Of a stretch of 23,374 nucleotides of DNA, positions 8,601 through 15,177 are shown in pieces (within the stretch, counting starts at the first letter, position 1; each line of letters starts with the position of its first letter). This stretch comes from CAYJKB01 sp964370625 (lineage in GTDB: Bacteria > Bacillota > Clostridia > Oscillospirales > Butyricicoccaceae). The DNA lies in assembly GCA_964370625.1 (NCBI GenBank), contig CAYJKB010000034.1, positions 1 to 23,374 of the forward strand, given 5' to 3'. Below the pieces are notes generated by a model. It saw only the letters and a program-made list of their open reading frames with translations. It did not search any database and was not told the origin of the DNA. Made by a program: the position numbers and the translations under genes.

Positions 8601-9072
8601 TATTTCAGCACAAGTGGATGTAAATGAAAATGTAATAATGCTTATTGATAAATGTGCTAAAGCGACACTTGCAAAGCTTGAAGTACCTTTTGATTGCTTT
8701 GCTGATGTTGAAATTGTAGATAATGAGACAATTAAAGAAATAAACACAGAATTTCGCAATAAAGATAGTGCAACAGATGTGCTATCCTTTCCGATGCATG
8801 ATTTTTATAATGCTAAAGCACCTGATGATATAATGGATGAAAAAGACCCTGAAACAGGTATGATAATGCTTGGAGATATGGTTATCTCATATGAAAAAGC
8901 AATAGTACAAGCAGAAGAATTTGGGCATACAGTGGATAGAGAATGTGGATACCTTACAGTGCATTCTATCTTGCATTTGCTAGGGTTTGACCATGAACAA
9001 GATAGTGAAGATGAAAAACTGATGCGTGATACAGAAGAAGAAATTTTAGAAGAACTTAAATTATTTAGGTAA
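8581..9072 (+). CDS. ybeY: Endoribonuclease YbeY (rRNA maturation factor)
   Basis: This is a zinc-dependent single-strand endoribonuclease that acts in 16S rRNA 3' end maturation and ribosome quality control. The metal motif HSILHLLGFDH is complete, with His128, His132 and His138 from the chosen start. Upstream are the conserved RNKDSATDVLSF (59-70) and LGDMVIS (97-103). The frame is open back to 8500, but the ATG at 8581 gives the usual family N-terminus and 163 residues, with AAAGGTAG about eight bases upstream. Earlier ATGs would add a Lys-rich extension read from the phoH tail. It overlaps phoH by 20 bases and precedes dgkA by eight. Confidence 0.95.
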   Translation: MANYEINISAQVDVNENVIMLIDKCAKATLAKLEVPFDCFADVEIVDNETIKEINTEFRNKDSATDVLSFPMHDFYNAKAPDDIMDEKDPETGMIMLGDMVISYEKAIVQAEEFGHTVDRECGYLTVHSILHLLGFDHEQDSEDEKLMRDTEEEILEELKLFR

Positions 9073-9080
9073 GAAAAGCT

Positions 9081-9548
9081 ATGCTAAATGATATTAAAAA
9101 GCTGATTTCAAGCTTTAAAAATGCAAATAGAGGAATAAAACAAACATATGAACATGAGAGAAATTTTAGAATTCATATAGTAGCAACAATATATGTTTTG
9201 ATTTTTGCAATAATTGGACAAGTGACAAAAGTAGAACTTATGATTTTAATTATTTGTATTGCACTTATGTTAGGGGCAGAGCTTGTAAACACGGCGTTTG
9301 AAAGATTATGTGATGAGAATAATCAAAGCGGATATAATAAAAGCGTAAAAGATGCGAAAGACATAGCAGCGGGAGCAGTGCTTATAACTGCTTTGTTTTG
9401 TGTATTTGTCGCTTTTATAATCTTTATAGAAAAAACAATATTTATGAATATAATAGAATTTTTTGCAAGCAAATTATGGGCATTAGGAATTTTTATAGCT
9501 TCTGTACCAATTTTAATTTATTTTGCAATAAGAGGAGAACAAAAATGA
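9081..9548 (+). CDS. dgkA: Diacylglycerol/undecaprenol kinase with extra C-terminal helix
   Basis: This small membrane kinase of the DgkA family phosphorylates undecaprenol or diacylglycerol at the inner leaflet, feeding lipid-carrier and phospholipid recycling. The family signature GAELVNTAFERLCD (65-78) contains the catalytic Glu67, Asn70 and Glu74, and DAKDIAAGAVL lies at 91-101. Three core helices (about 32-50, 52-70 and 97-118) match the family. The protein is 155 residues against about 123 in Bacillus, because a fourth helix (about 131-149) is added. The ATG at 9081 has only a weak ribosome binding site and follows ybeY by eight bases. The stop overlaps the era start as ATGA. Confidence 0.92.
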   Translation: MLNDIKKLISSFKNANRGIKQTYEHERNFRIHIVATIYVLIFAIIGQVTKVELMILIICIALMLGAELVNTAFERLCDENNQSGYNKSVKDAKDIAAGAVLITALFCVFVAFIIFIEKTIFMNIIEFFASKLWALGIFIASVPILIYFAIRGEQK

Positions 9549-10438
9549 GCATTAATAAATCTGTGGTAGTTTCCATTGTTGGAAGTCCAAATGTAGGTAA
9601 ATCTACGCTTACAAACGCACTTGTGGGAACAAAAGTTGCAATAGTTTCAGCTAAACCACAAACTACAAGAACAAGAATTACAGGTATCTTAAATAAAGAT
9701 GAATGTCAATTTATATTTTTAGATACACCAGGGCTACATAAACCGAAAAGTTCATTAGGCGATTTTATGGTGAAAATCGTAAATGAAACTGTTCCAGATA
9801 CAGATATTGCAGCGCTTGTAGTAGAACCTACTGCCATAATTTCTGAAGCTGAAGAACAAATTATTAAAAAAGTAGAACAATTTGGAATACCATGCATACT
9901 TATAATCAATAAAATTGATACTATTGAAAAATCTAAAATTTTAGAAGTTATTGTGGCATATAGCAATAGATATAATTTTGAGGCAATTATTCCCGTATCA
10001 GCAAAAAGCCATGATGGTGTTAATGTTGTACTTGATGAATTTAAAAAATTTGCTTTAGAAGGTCCTGCATTATTTCCAGAAGACATGGAATCAGACCAAC
10101 CAGAAAGACAAATTATAGCTGAAACTATTCGTGAAAAAGCACTTAATTCACTTGAAAAAGAAATTCCTCATGGTTTAGCTGTAGAAATCATAAAAGCAGA
10201 AACAGGAGAAAATGGTGTATTTAACATCAGTGCTAATATTTATTGTGAAAAAGCTAGCCATAAAGGTATAATTATTGGTCATAAAGGTGCTAAACTTCGT
10301 AAAATCGGTTCAGAAGCACGTTTAGACCTTGAGAAAAAATACGAATGTAAAGTTTTCCTTGAACTTTGGGTTAAAGTTAAGGAAGATTGGCGTAATAATA
10401 TGTATCAAATGCGAAATTTTGGCTATACAGAGCAATAA
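9545..10438 (+). CDS. era: GTPase Era
   Basis: This is an essential GTPase that binds the 3' end of 16S rRNA and helps assemble the 30S subunit. It has the full GTPase set: G1 GSPNVGKST (13-21), G3 DTPGL (60-64), G4 NKID (122-125) and a G5 SAKSHDG motif. The C-terminal KH RNA-binding domain (about 215-285) contains GHKGAKLRKIG. The length is 297 residues, normal for the family. The frame is open upstream to 9398 inside dgkA. The ATG at 9545 gives the family N-terminus, has AGAGGAG upstream, and overlaps the dgkA stop by four bases. Confidence 0.97.
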   Translation: MSINKSVVVSIVGSPNVGKSTLTNALVGTKVAIVSAKPQTTRTRITGILNKDECQFIFLDTPGLHKPKSSLGDFMVKIVNETVPDTDIAALVVEPTAIISEAEEQIIKKVEQFGIPCILIINKIDTIEKSKILEVIVAYSNRYNFEAIIPVSAKSHDGVNVVLDEFKKFALEGPALFPEDMESDQPERQIIAETIREKALNSLEKEIPHGLAVEIIKAETGENGVFNISANIYCEKASHKGIIIGHKGAKLRKIGSEARLDLEKKYECKVFLELWVKVKEDWRNNMYQMRNFGYTEQ

Positions 10439-10467
10439 AAAACATATTTGTTTAATGGAGAAAGAAA

Positions 10468-11046
10468 ATGTCGTTAATTATTTCAGTATTATTTTCGATA
10501 AGCTTATATTGCACACAATTTCCAATATTTGCTGTTTATTATTATGTAGAAAATCAAGATTCTGCAAGTGAATATTTTAAAAATTTAGCAGAAAATGCAT
10601 CACAAATTACCTCTATAGCTTCGACAATTGCAGTTTTACTAGGAGTAATATGCATAATTAATACATTAATTACATCAAGAACATCTATAGCGAGTGATGA
10701 AAAATTGAAGATAGCAAATAGAAAAATGCTTGTCATAAAAGTAATGACAGTACCATTCTTTGCAATAAATTATGTGATTTATGCAGTGTTTTCAATATTT
10801 GGAGGATTAGGAGCTATTTTTTTAATAGCTCCATTAGGTATGTTAGTAGCACTTTTTGTGTTAATAGTAACTTCCACATATTCTATTTTAACGATATTAA
10901 ATGCATATAAATTAGGATACCTTAGTAAAAATATGAAAATTTGCTTAATTATTTCACAACTTATTTTTTGCATAGATATAATAGGTACTGCAATAATACA
11001 CACTAAAGTTAATAATGCACTTAATAAAAAAGAAAATACATGGTAG
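10468..11046 (+). CDS. Unrecognised five-helix membrane protein
   Basis: I do not recognise this 192-residue protein. It has about five hydrophobic helices (near 2-25, 48-69, 88-110, 113-140 and 157-178). The loop between helices 2 and 3 is polar and basic (70-87), and the tail is short and Lys-rich. There is no signal peptide cleavage site, cysteine pair or catalytic motif that I can name. GGAG lies eight bases before the ATG. It sits between era and recO with gaps of 29 and 11 bases on the same strand, a place where the two housekeeping genes are usually adjacent. It is therefore probably co-transcribed with them but functionally separate. Confidence 0.7.
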   Translation: MSLIISVLFSISLYCTQFPIFAVYYYVENQDSASEYFKNLAENASQITSIASTIAVLLGVICIINTLITSRTSIASDEKLKIANRKMLVIKVMTVPFFAINYVIYAVFSIFGGLGAIFLIAPLGMLVALFVLIVTSTYSILTILNAYKLGYLSKNMKICLIISQLIFCIDIIGTAIIHTKVNNALNKKENTW

Positions 11047-11057
11047 ATTGAGGGAAA

Positions 11058-11804
11058 ATGCATAAAAAGTTAAAAGGACTTGTTATATCTGAAACAGACT
11101 TTGGAGAAAATAATAAATATATAACTATTTTAACTGATGAAGGCAAGATAGAAGTTCTTTGTACAGGAGCTAGAAAGCGTGGAAGTCCACTGCTTACTTG
11201 TACAAGGCTTTTTTGCTATGCAGAATTTACGTTATATAAAGGCAAAGGCAAATATATGCTAAATGAGGGTGAAATCATAACTCATTTTATTAAAATTTCA
11301 TCAGATATTGAAAAATATGCGTTATCATGTTATTTTTGTGATTTGTCAGATTTATTAGCAGATGCACATTTTACAGGTGAAGAATTTTTGCAGTTAATTC
11401 TTTATGCACTATATGCAATATCTGAAAAAAACAGGCCTAGTGAACTTGTTCGTTCAGCTTTTGAACTTAAATCTATGTGTTTGTCAGGATTTATGCCAGC
11501 GTTTGATGTATGTGCGATTTGCTCAGAAACAGAACATATTAAAGACCCTGTATTTTTCCCAAAAGCAGGTATTATAACTTGTGGGAAATGTGCAGATAAA
11601 ATGTCTGTAGGCGGTGGTGTCAAGCTATCTGACGGAGTATTTAGAGCAATATTGTATATAATGAATGCAGAGATGAAAAAACTATTCTCATTTAATATAG
11701 GTGAGGAGAATAGCAAAATCCTTTCAGTTATTTGTGAGGATTATTTGTTAACTTCATTAGGAATTAAGCCAAAAACATTAGAATTTTACAAAGGCTTTGT
11801 TTGA
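11058..11804 (+). CDS. recO: DNA repair protein RecO
   Basis: RecO anneals single strands and works with RecR to load RecA at gaps. The protein is 248 residues, normal for the family. The N-terminal OB-fold (about 1-80) starts with the typical KGLVISETDFGENNKY stretch (6-21). A helical domain follows, with a zinc-binding insert whose four cysteines are C152, C155, C175 and C178. The ATG has GAGG about seven bases upstream. It is the last gene of the run that starts at yqfC, and is followed by a long non-coding stretch. Confidence 0.95.
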   Translation: MHKKLKGLVISETDFGENNKYITILTDEGKIEVLCTGARKRGSPLLTCTRLFCYAEFTLYKGKGKYMLNEGEIITHFIKISSDIEKYALSCYFCDLSDLLADAHFTGEEFLQLILYALYAISEKNRPSELVRSAFELKSMCLSGFMPAFDVCAICSETEHIKDPVFFPKAGIITCGKCADKMSVGGGVKLSDGVFRAILYIMNAEMKKLFSFNIGEENSKILSVICEDYLLTSLGIKPKTLEFYKGFV

Positions 11805-11849
11805 TTGGAGCTTTTTTCATATTTTGACAAGATAACCGATTTTAAACAC

Positions 11850-11869
11850 AATGTATGCACATTTTTTTT
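11850..11869 (+). terminator. Weak terminator candidate after recO
   Basis: A short hairpin, AATGT (11850-11854) with ACATT (11859-11863), is followed by a T-run that reaches 11869. The stem is only five A/T-rich pairs, so termination may be weak. It is the only terminator-like structure between the recO stop and the repeat. Confidence 0.35.
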
Positions 11870-11876
11870 ATTAAAA

Positions 11877-11907
11877 TTGTCATGCGTCAGCTGGATTTTT
11901 ATATAAT
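11877..11907 (+). promoter_or_regulatory. Candidate promoter just upstream of the repeat element
   Basis: TTGTCA (11877-11882) lies 17 bases before TATATA (11900-11905) and 19 before TATAAT (11902-11907). Transcription would begin near 11913, almost exactly where similarity between the two repeat copies begins. If it is active, the repeat at 11914-12172 would be made as RNA, reading on into mutS2. The call rests on the motif alone. Confidence 0.35.
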
Positions 11908-11926
11908 AAGATGTACTTTTCTTTCT

Positions 11927-11950
11927 ATTACTTGGTTAACCCCAAGTAAT
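11927..11950 (+). repeat. Repeat hairpin 1 (copy 1)
   Basis: ATTACTTGG (11927-11935) pairs perfectly with CCAAGTAAT (11942-11950) around the loop TTAACC. In copy 2 the closing pair is T-A instead of G-C and the loop differs, but the nine-pair stem is unbroken. Confidence 0.8.
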
Positions 11951-11957
11951 CAAGCGT

Positions 11958-11985
11958 TTTCACTTTTGGCTTGTCAAAAGTGAAA
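11958..11985 (+). repeat. Repeat hairpin 2 (copy 1)
   Basis: TTTCACTTTTG (11958-11968) pairs with CAAAAGTGAAA (11975-11985), eleven pairs around the loop GCTTGT. In copy 2 the C-G pair is replaced by T-A and the stem is kept, though shorter at the loop end. Confidence 0.75.
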
Positions 11986-12161
11986 TCAAAATCGCTTTTA
12001 TATGTACCATCACATCATTAATTCAGCTAAAACACACTCCTCCAGTTGTGAGCGATGCATTACTACCGTACTCCATACTGGATTGTACTGGTTTTTAGAT
12101 TGCTCCTTGCAAGGAAAAAGATGTGGCTTCTCTTTCCTAGCTATTACATCAATATCGTAAA

Positions 12162-12190
12162 TTTACACACAATATTGGCAAAAATAAAAT
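12162..12190 (+). promoter_or_regulatory. Candidate mutS2 promoter using the repeat's edge
   Basis: TTTACA (12162-12167), inside the conserved end of the repeat, is spaced 17 bases from TAAAAT (12185-12190), just outside it. Each hexamer matches the sigma-A consensus in five of six positions. Transcription would begin near 12197, about 40 bases before mutS2. The call rests on the motif alone. Confidence 0.4.
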
Positions 12191-12209
12191 AGGACGGAAT
12201 GTCCGTCCT
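12191..12209. repeat. Small GC-rich hairpin before mutS2
   Basis: AGGACGGA (12191-12198) and TCCGTCCT (12202-12209) form a perfect eight-pair stem with an ATG loop. No T-run follows on the plus strand. On the minus strand the stem is followed by ATTTTATTTTT, so it could stop antisense transcription. It stands out as GC-rich in this DNA and may belong to a short dispersed hairpin family. Confidence 0.6.
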
Positions 12210-12236
12210 TCAAAAAATAAATAAATGGAGAACAAA

Positions 12237-14621
12237 ATGGATAAATTAAAATCACTAAAAACGTTAGAATATTTTGATATAATCGAAATGCTTGAAGAAC
12301 AAGCTGTAAGCACTGGCGCTAAAAAGGTTGTAAAAAATATTTTACCAATGACGGATATTGAAGATGTTTTAAGTGCAATAGAAAAAACAACTGATGCTAA
12401 AAATATGATGGTAACAAAAGCATCACCATCTTTTTCTGCTGTACATGATGTAACAGCATCTGTAAAACGTGCTGAAATGAGTGGAACGTTGTCTTTGTCT
12501 GAATTACTTAAAATTGCAGGGTTATTAAAATCATCACGAAATGCACTGAAATATTTTGAAGAAGATGAAACGGAAGAAAATTCATTATCACCAATGTTTG
12601 CAAGGCTTATGCCGAATAGATATTTAGAAGAAAAAATCACAAATGCAATTATTAGTGAAGAAGAAGTAGCTGATGGTGCATCTTCAGAGCTTTCGACTTT
12701 AAGACGAAAAAAGCGTGTGCTTGAAAATAGGGTGCGTGAGACATTAAATAAATTTATTTCATCTCAATCGCATTCAAAATACCTTCAAGATACAATTGTT
12801 ACAATGCGTGGAGATAGATATGTAATACCAGTTAAGAGCGAACACCGTTCTGATGTTCCTGGATTGGTGCATGATGTATCATCAAGTGGCGCAACTGTAT
12901 TTATAGAGCCTACAGCAGTTGTAAACGCAGGGAATGAGCTAAGATTAATAGAAGCTGAAGAAAAAAATGAAATTTCTCGTATTTTGCGTGAATTTTCAGC
13001 TGAAATTGCATCTTTCTCAGAAGGAATAATTGAAAATTATGAAGCACTTTGCTTGTTAGATGTAATTTTTGCAAAAGCTAAACTATCATTTAAATTAAAT
13101 TGTGCATTACCTATTATCAAAGATGATGGGCATACTAAAATTATACGTGGACGTCATCCTCTATTGGATATGAAAATTGCAGTGCCGATTGATATTGAAA
13201 TTGGTGGAGAATATAATACACTTGTAGTAACAGGTCCTAATACAGGTGGGAAAACTGTAAGCCTTAAAACACTAGGGTTAATTTGTCTTATGGCAGCAAG
13301 TGGACTTCATGTTCCATGTGATGAGAGTTCAGAAGTATCTATTTATCAAAATGTTTTTGCTGATATTGGCGATGAACAAAGCATCGAACAATCTTTATCG
13401 ACATTTTCTTCTCATATGACGAATATAGTTAAAATTGTAGAGGTATGCACGAAAGGTGACCTTGTGCTGTTCGATGAACTTGGTGCTGGGACAGACCCAA
13501 TCGAGGGTGCAGCACTTGCAATTTCAATCATTGAATTTTGCCGTAAAATGGGTGCTTGTGTAGGAGCAACAACACACTATGCAGAGCTTAAAGCATATGC
13601 ACTTACAACAAATGGTGTAGAAAATGCATCGTGTCAATTTGACGTAAGCACACTTCGACCGACATATAAATTAATAACAGGTATACCAGGGAAATCTAAT
13701 GCATTTGCAATTTCAAAGAGACTAGGACTTGATGATGGCATAATTGAACGAGCAAAAGAGCATATTAGCCATGAAAATGCAAAATTTGAAGATTTAATCG
13801 AAACATTAGAACGTGAACGACGTCAATTCGAAAAATATAAAGAAGAAGCAGAACATCTTAAACGTCGTGCCCAATCCGAAAAAGATAAAGCATCTGATAT
13901 TAGTCGTAAAACTGAAACAGAGCAAGAGAAAATCATAAGTAAAGCACAAGATCAAGCTGAACGCATATTAAAAGATGCACGTCAAACTGCTCAAACAGTC
14001 TTTTCTAAGCTTGATGATATTAAAAAAACCTCTGCAAAAGATATTAAAGAGCAAAATTTAAAAGCTGCTAGAAATGAGCTTTATCGTTCGATTGACGGTG
14101 CAGAAAATGAAGTTTATAAAGCAAAACGCAAAAAGACAAATGAAAATACCTCGGCACTTTCTGCACTTGCAGTGGGTGATGAAGTACATCTGCTGAATTA
14201 TGGCTCTGTAGTTGGCAGTGTTATTAAACCTGCTGATAAAGATGGAAATATCGTAGTTCAAGCTGGAATTTTAAAAGTAACCGTTAAAATTTCCGAAGTG
14301 AATAGAGTAAAACTACCTGAAAAACCAAAAAATCGTACATTTAAAACAGCAGCAATGGATGACCTTTATCGTGCAAACGCAAAAACAGAAGTTGATATTC
14401 GAGGCATGAATGTAGAAGAAGGACTTATGGAAGTTGACCAATTTATTTCTGGTGCATTAATGGCAAGACTTGATTTTGCCACAATTATTCATGGAAAAGG
14501 CACAGGTGTGCTTCGTGCAGCAGTTCAACAACATCTTAAGTCACATCCAAGGATTAAAAGTCAAAGACCAGGCAAATTCGGTGAAGGTGAGCAAGGGGTT
14601 ACAATAATTGAATTTAAATAG
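12237..14621 (+). CDS. mutS2: MutS2 ATPase/endonuclease with Smr domain
   Basis: This is a MutS2 family protein of 794 residues. The family suppresses recombination and, in Bacillus, acts on collided ribosomes. Core and lever regions (about 1-320) lead to the ATPase domain, with Walker A GPNTGGKT (333-340), STFSSHM (388-394) and Walker B DLVLFDELGAGTDP (408-421). A long charged coiled coil (about 510-640), a KOW-like beta segment (about 645-690) and a C-terminal Smr nuclease domain (719-794) with DIRG and HGKGTG follow. An in-frame ATG exists at 12225, but GGAG (12227-12230) lies six bases before the ATG at 12237, so the later start is chosen. It stands alone, downstream of the repeat. Confidence 0.95.
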   Translation: MDKLKSLKTLEYFDIIEMLEEQAVSTGAKKVVKNILPMTDIEDVLSAIEKTTDAKNMMVTKASPSFSAVHDVTASVKRAEMSGTLSLSELLKIAGLLKSSRNALKYFEEDETEENSLSPMFARLMPNRYLEEKITNAIISEEEVADGASSELSTLRRKKRVLENRVRETLNKFISSQSHSKYLQDTIVTMRGDRYVIPVKSEHRSDVPGLVHDVSSSGATVFIEPTAVVNAGNELRLIEAEEKNEISRILREFSAEIASFSEGIIENYEALCLLDVIFAKAKLSFKLNCALPIIKDDGHTKIIRGRHPLLDMKIAVPIDIEIGGEYNTLVVTGPNTGGKTVSLKTLGLICLMAASGLHVPCDESSEVSIYQNVFADIGDEQSIEQSLSTFSSHMTNIVKIVEVCTKGDLVLFDELGAGTDPIEGAALAISIIEFCRKMGACVGATTHYAELKAYALTTNGVENASCQFDVSTLRPTYKLITGIPGKSNAFAISKRLGLDDGIIERAKEHISHENAKFEDLIETLERERRQFEKYKEEAEHLKRRAQSEKDKASDISRKTETEQEKIISKAQDQAERILKDARQTAQTVFSKLDDIKKTSAKDIKEQNLKAARNELYRSIDGAENEVYKAKRKKTNENTSALSALAVGDEVHLLNYGSVVGSVIKPADKDGNIVVQAGILKVTVKISEVNRVKLPEKPKNRTFKTAAMDDLYRANAKTEVDIRGMNVEEGLMEVDQFISGALMARLDFATIIHGKGTGVLRAAVQQHLKSHPRIKSQRPGKFGEGEQGVTIIEFK

Positions 14622-14758
14622 TTAGCTATAATTTAAGTTAATGTGTATGAACAGGGAAATTTACTATATTTGTAAATGTTAATATGTGTAAATACACCAA
14701 AACAAATAGGAATTTGCAAAAAATATTATTTGCAGTTTACTAAAATTACAAATTAAGG

Positions 14759-14787
14759 TTGACTTAATGGCAAAAAAACGTTATTCT
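14759..14787 (+). promoter_or_regulatory. Sigma-A promoter of the HPr-like gene
   Basis: TTGACT (14759-14764) and TATTCT (14782-14787) are 17 bases apart. Transcription would begin near 14794, about 40 bases before the start codon. The upstream part of the 14622-14834 gap is very AT-rich, with two TTTGCA copies, and holds nothing else I can assign. Confidence 0.6.
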
Positions 14788-14834
14788 AGTATTAACAAAA
14801 TAACTTAAACTTACAATAAATAGGAGCGATGGAT

Positions 14835-15098
14835 ATGTATTCTAAAGAGGTTCAAGTAACAAATCAAGTTGGATTATATGCAAGACCTGCAACTTTCTTC
14901 ATTCAAAAAGCTAATGAGTTTAAATGTACTATCCTAGTTGAAAAAGAAGAACGCAGAGTTAATGCGAAAAGCTTACTAGGGATTTTGTCTTTAGGTATTA
15001 CTAAAGGCACAACAATTAATCTAATTGCAGATGGCCCAGATGAAGAAGATGCTGTAACAGCATTGGTTGAGCTTATCACTTCAAACTTTAGCGACTAA
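14835..15098 (+). CDS. HPr-family protein lacking His15 (Crh-like, Tyr15)
   Basis: The 87-residue protein is of the HPr fold. HPr carries phosphate on His15 for sugar uptake by the PTS, and is phosphorylated on Ser46 by HPr kinase to act with CcpA. Here the His15 site reads GLYARPA, with tyrosine (codon TAT) at position 15, so phosphotransfer from Enzyme I should be impossible. The Ser46 region NAKSLLGILSLG is intact. The closest known parallel is Bacillus Crh, which has Gln15 and works only in regulation. AGGAG (14822-14826) is eight bases before the ATG at 14835 but only two before an ATG at 14829, so the later start is chosen; it also gives standard numbering. It has its own promoter and terminator and precedes uvrC. 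Confidence 0.85.
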   Translation: MYSKEVQVTNQVGLYARPATFFIQKANEFKCTILVEKEERRVNAKSLLGILSLGITKGTTINLIADGPDEEDAVTALVELITSNFSD

Positions 15099-15114
15099 TT
15101 TAAAACAGCAAAAT

Positions 15115-15160
15115 AAAACCTCCTGCCACAATTTTAAAATTGTTGGTGATGGAGGTTTTT
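15115..15160 (+). terminator. Terminator between the HPr-like gene and uvrC
   Basis: AAAACCTCC (15115-15123) pairs with GGAGGTTTT (15151-15159). An inner stem of eight perfect pairs, ACAATTTT with AAAATTGT (15128-15143), sits inside, and the outer stem ends in a run of five T. It ends 17 bases before the uvrC start, just ahead of its ribosome binding site. Confidence 0.85.
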
Positions 15161-15177
15161 GTAATTGGAGGTCATAT

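Larger units (their letters stand above)
11914..12172 (+). repeat. Interspersed non-coding repeat, copy 1 (intact)
   Basis: This non-coding element between recO and mutS2 recurs in inverted orientation at 23110-23374. Similarity runs through the whole stretch. One block at 12025-12052 matches 27 of 28 bases of the complement of 23225-23252, and both copies hold the palindrome GTAAATTTAC near the far end. Two hairpins (11927-11950 and 11958-11985) are kept in the other copy despite base changes. There is no open reading frame of note and no transposase. It resembles a MITE-like or structured-RNA repeat; the family is not one I can name. Within 11805-12236 the rest is a weak terminator, promoter-like motifs and a small hairpin. 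Confidence 0.85.

Noticed and set aside
11824..11852. TTGACA followed after 17 bases by CACAAT, downstream of recO
   Set aside because: The -10 is poor and the presumed transcript would run directly into the weak terminator at 11850-11869; not strong enough to list as a promoter.
11914..12172. The repeat considered as an insertion sequence or CRISPR array
   Set aside because: There is no transposase frame, no short regular repeats with spacers and no clear terminal inverted repeats; a MITE origin remains possible.
12149..12640. 163-codon open frame on the minus strand opposite the start of mutS2
   Set aside because: It overlaps the clear mutS2 N-terminus and the repeat edge, is Ser/Phe-rich as expected of an antisense shadow, and lacks a ribosome binding site.
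14771..14790. Possible CcpA (cre) site near the HPr-like gene
   Set aside because: AAAAAACGTTATTC has the central CG but lacks the outer TG and CA of the cre consensus.
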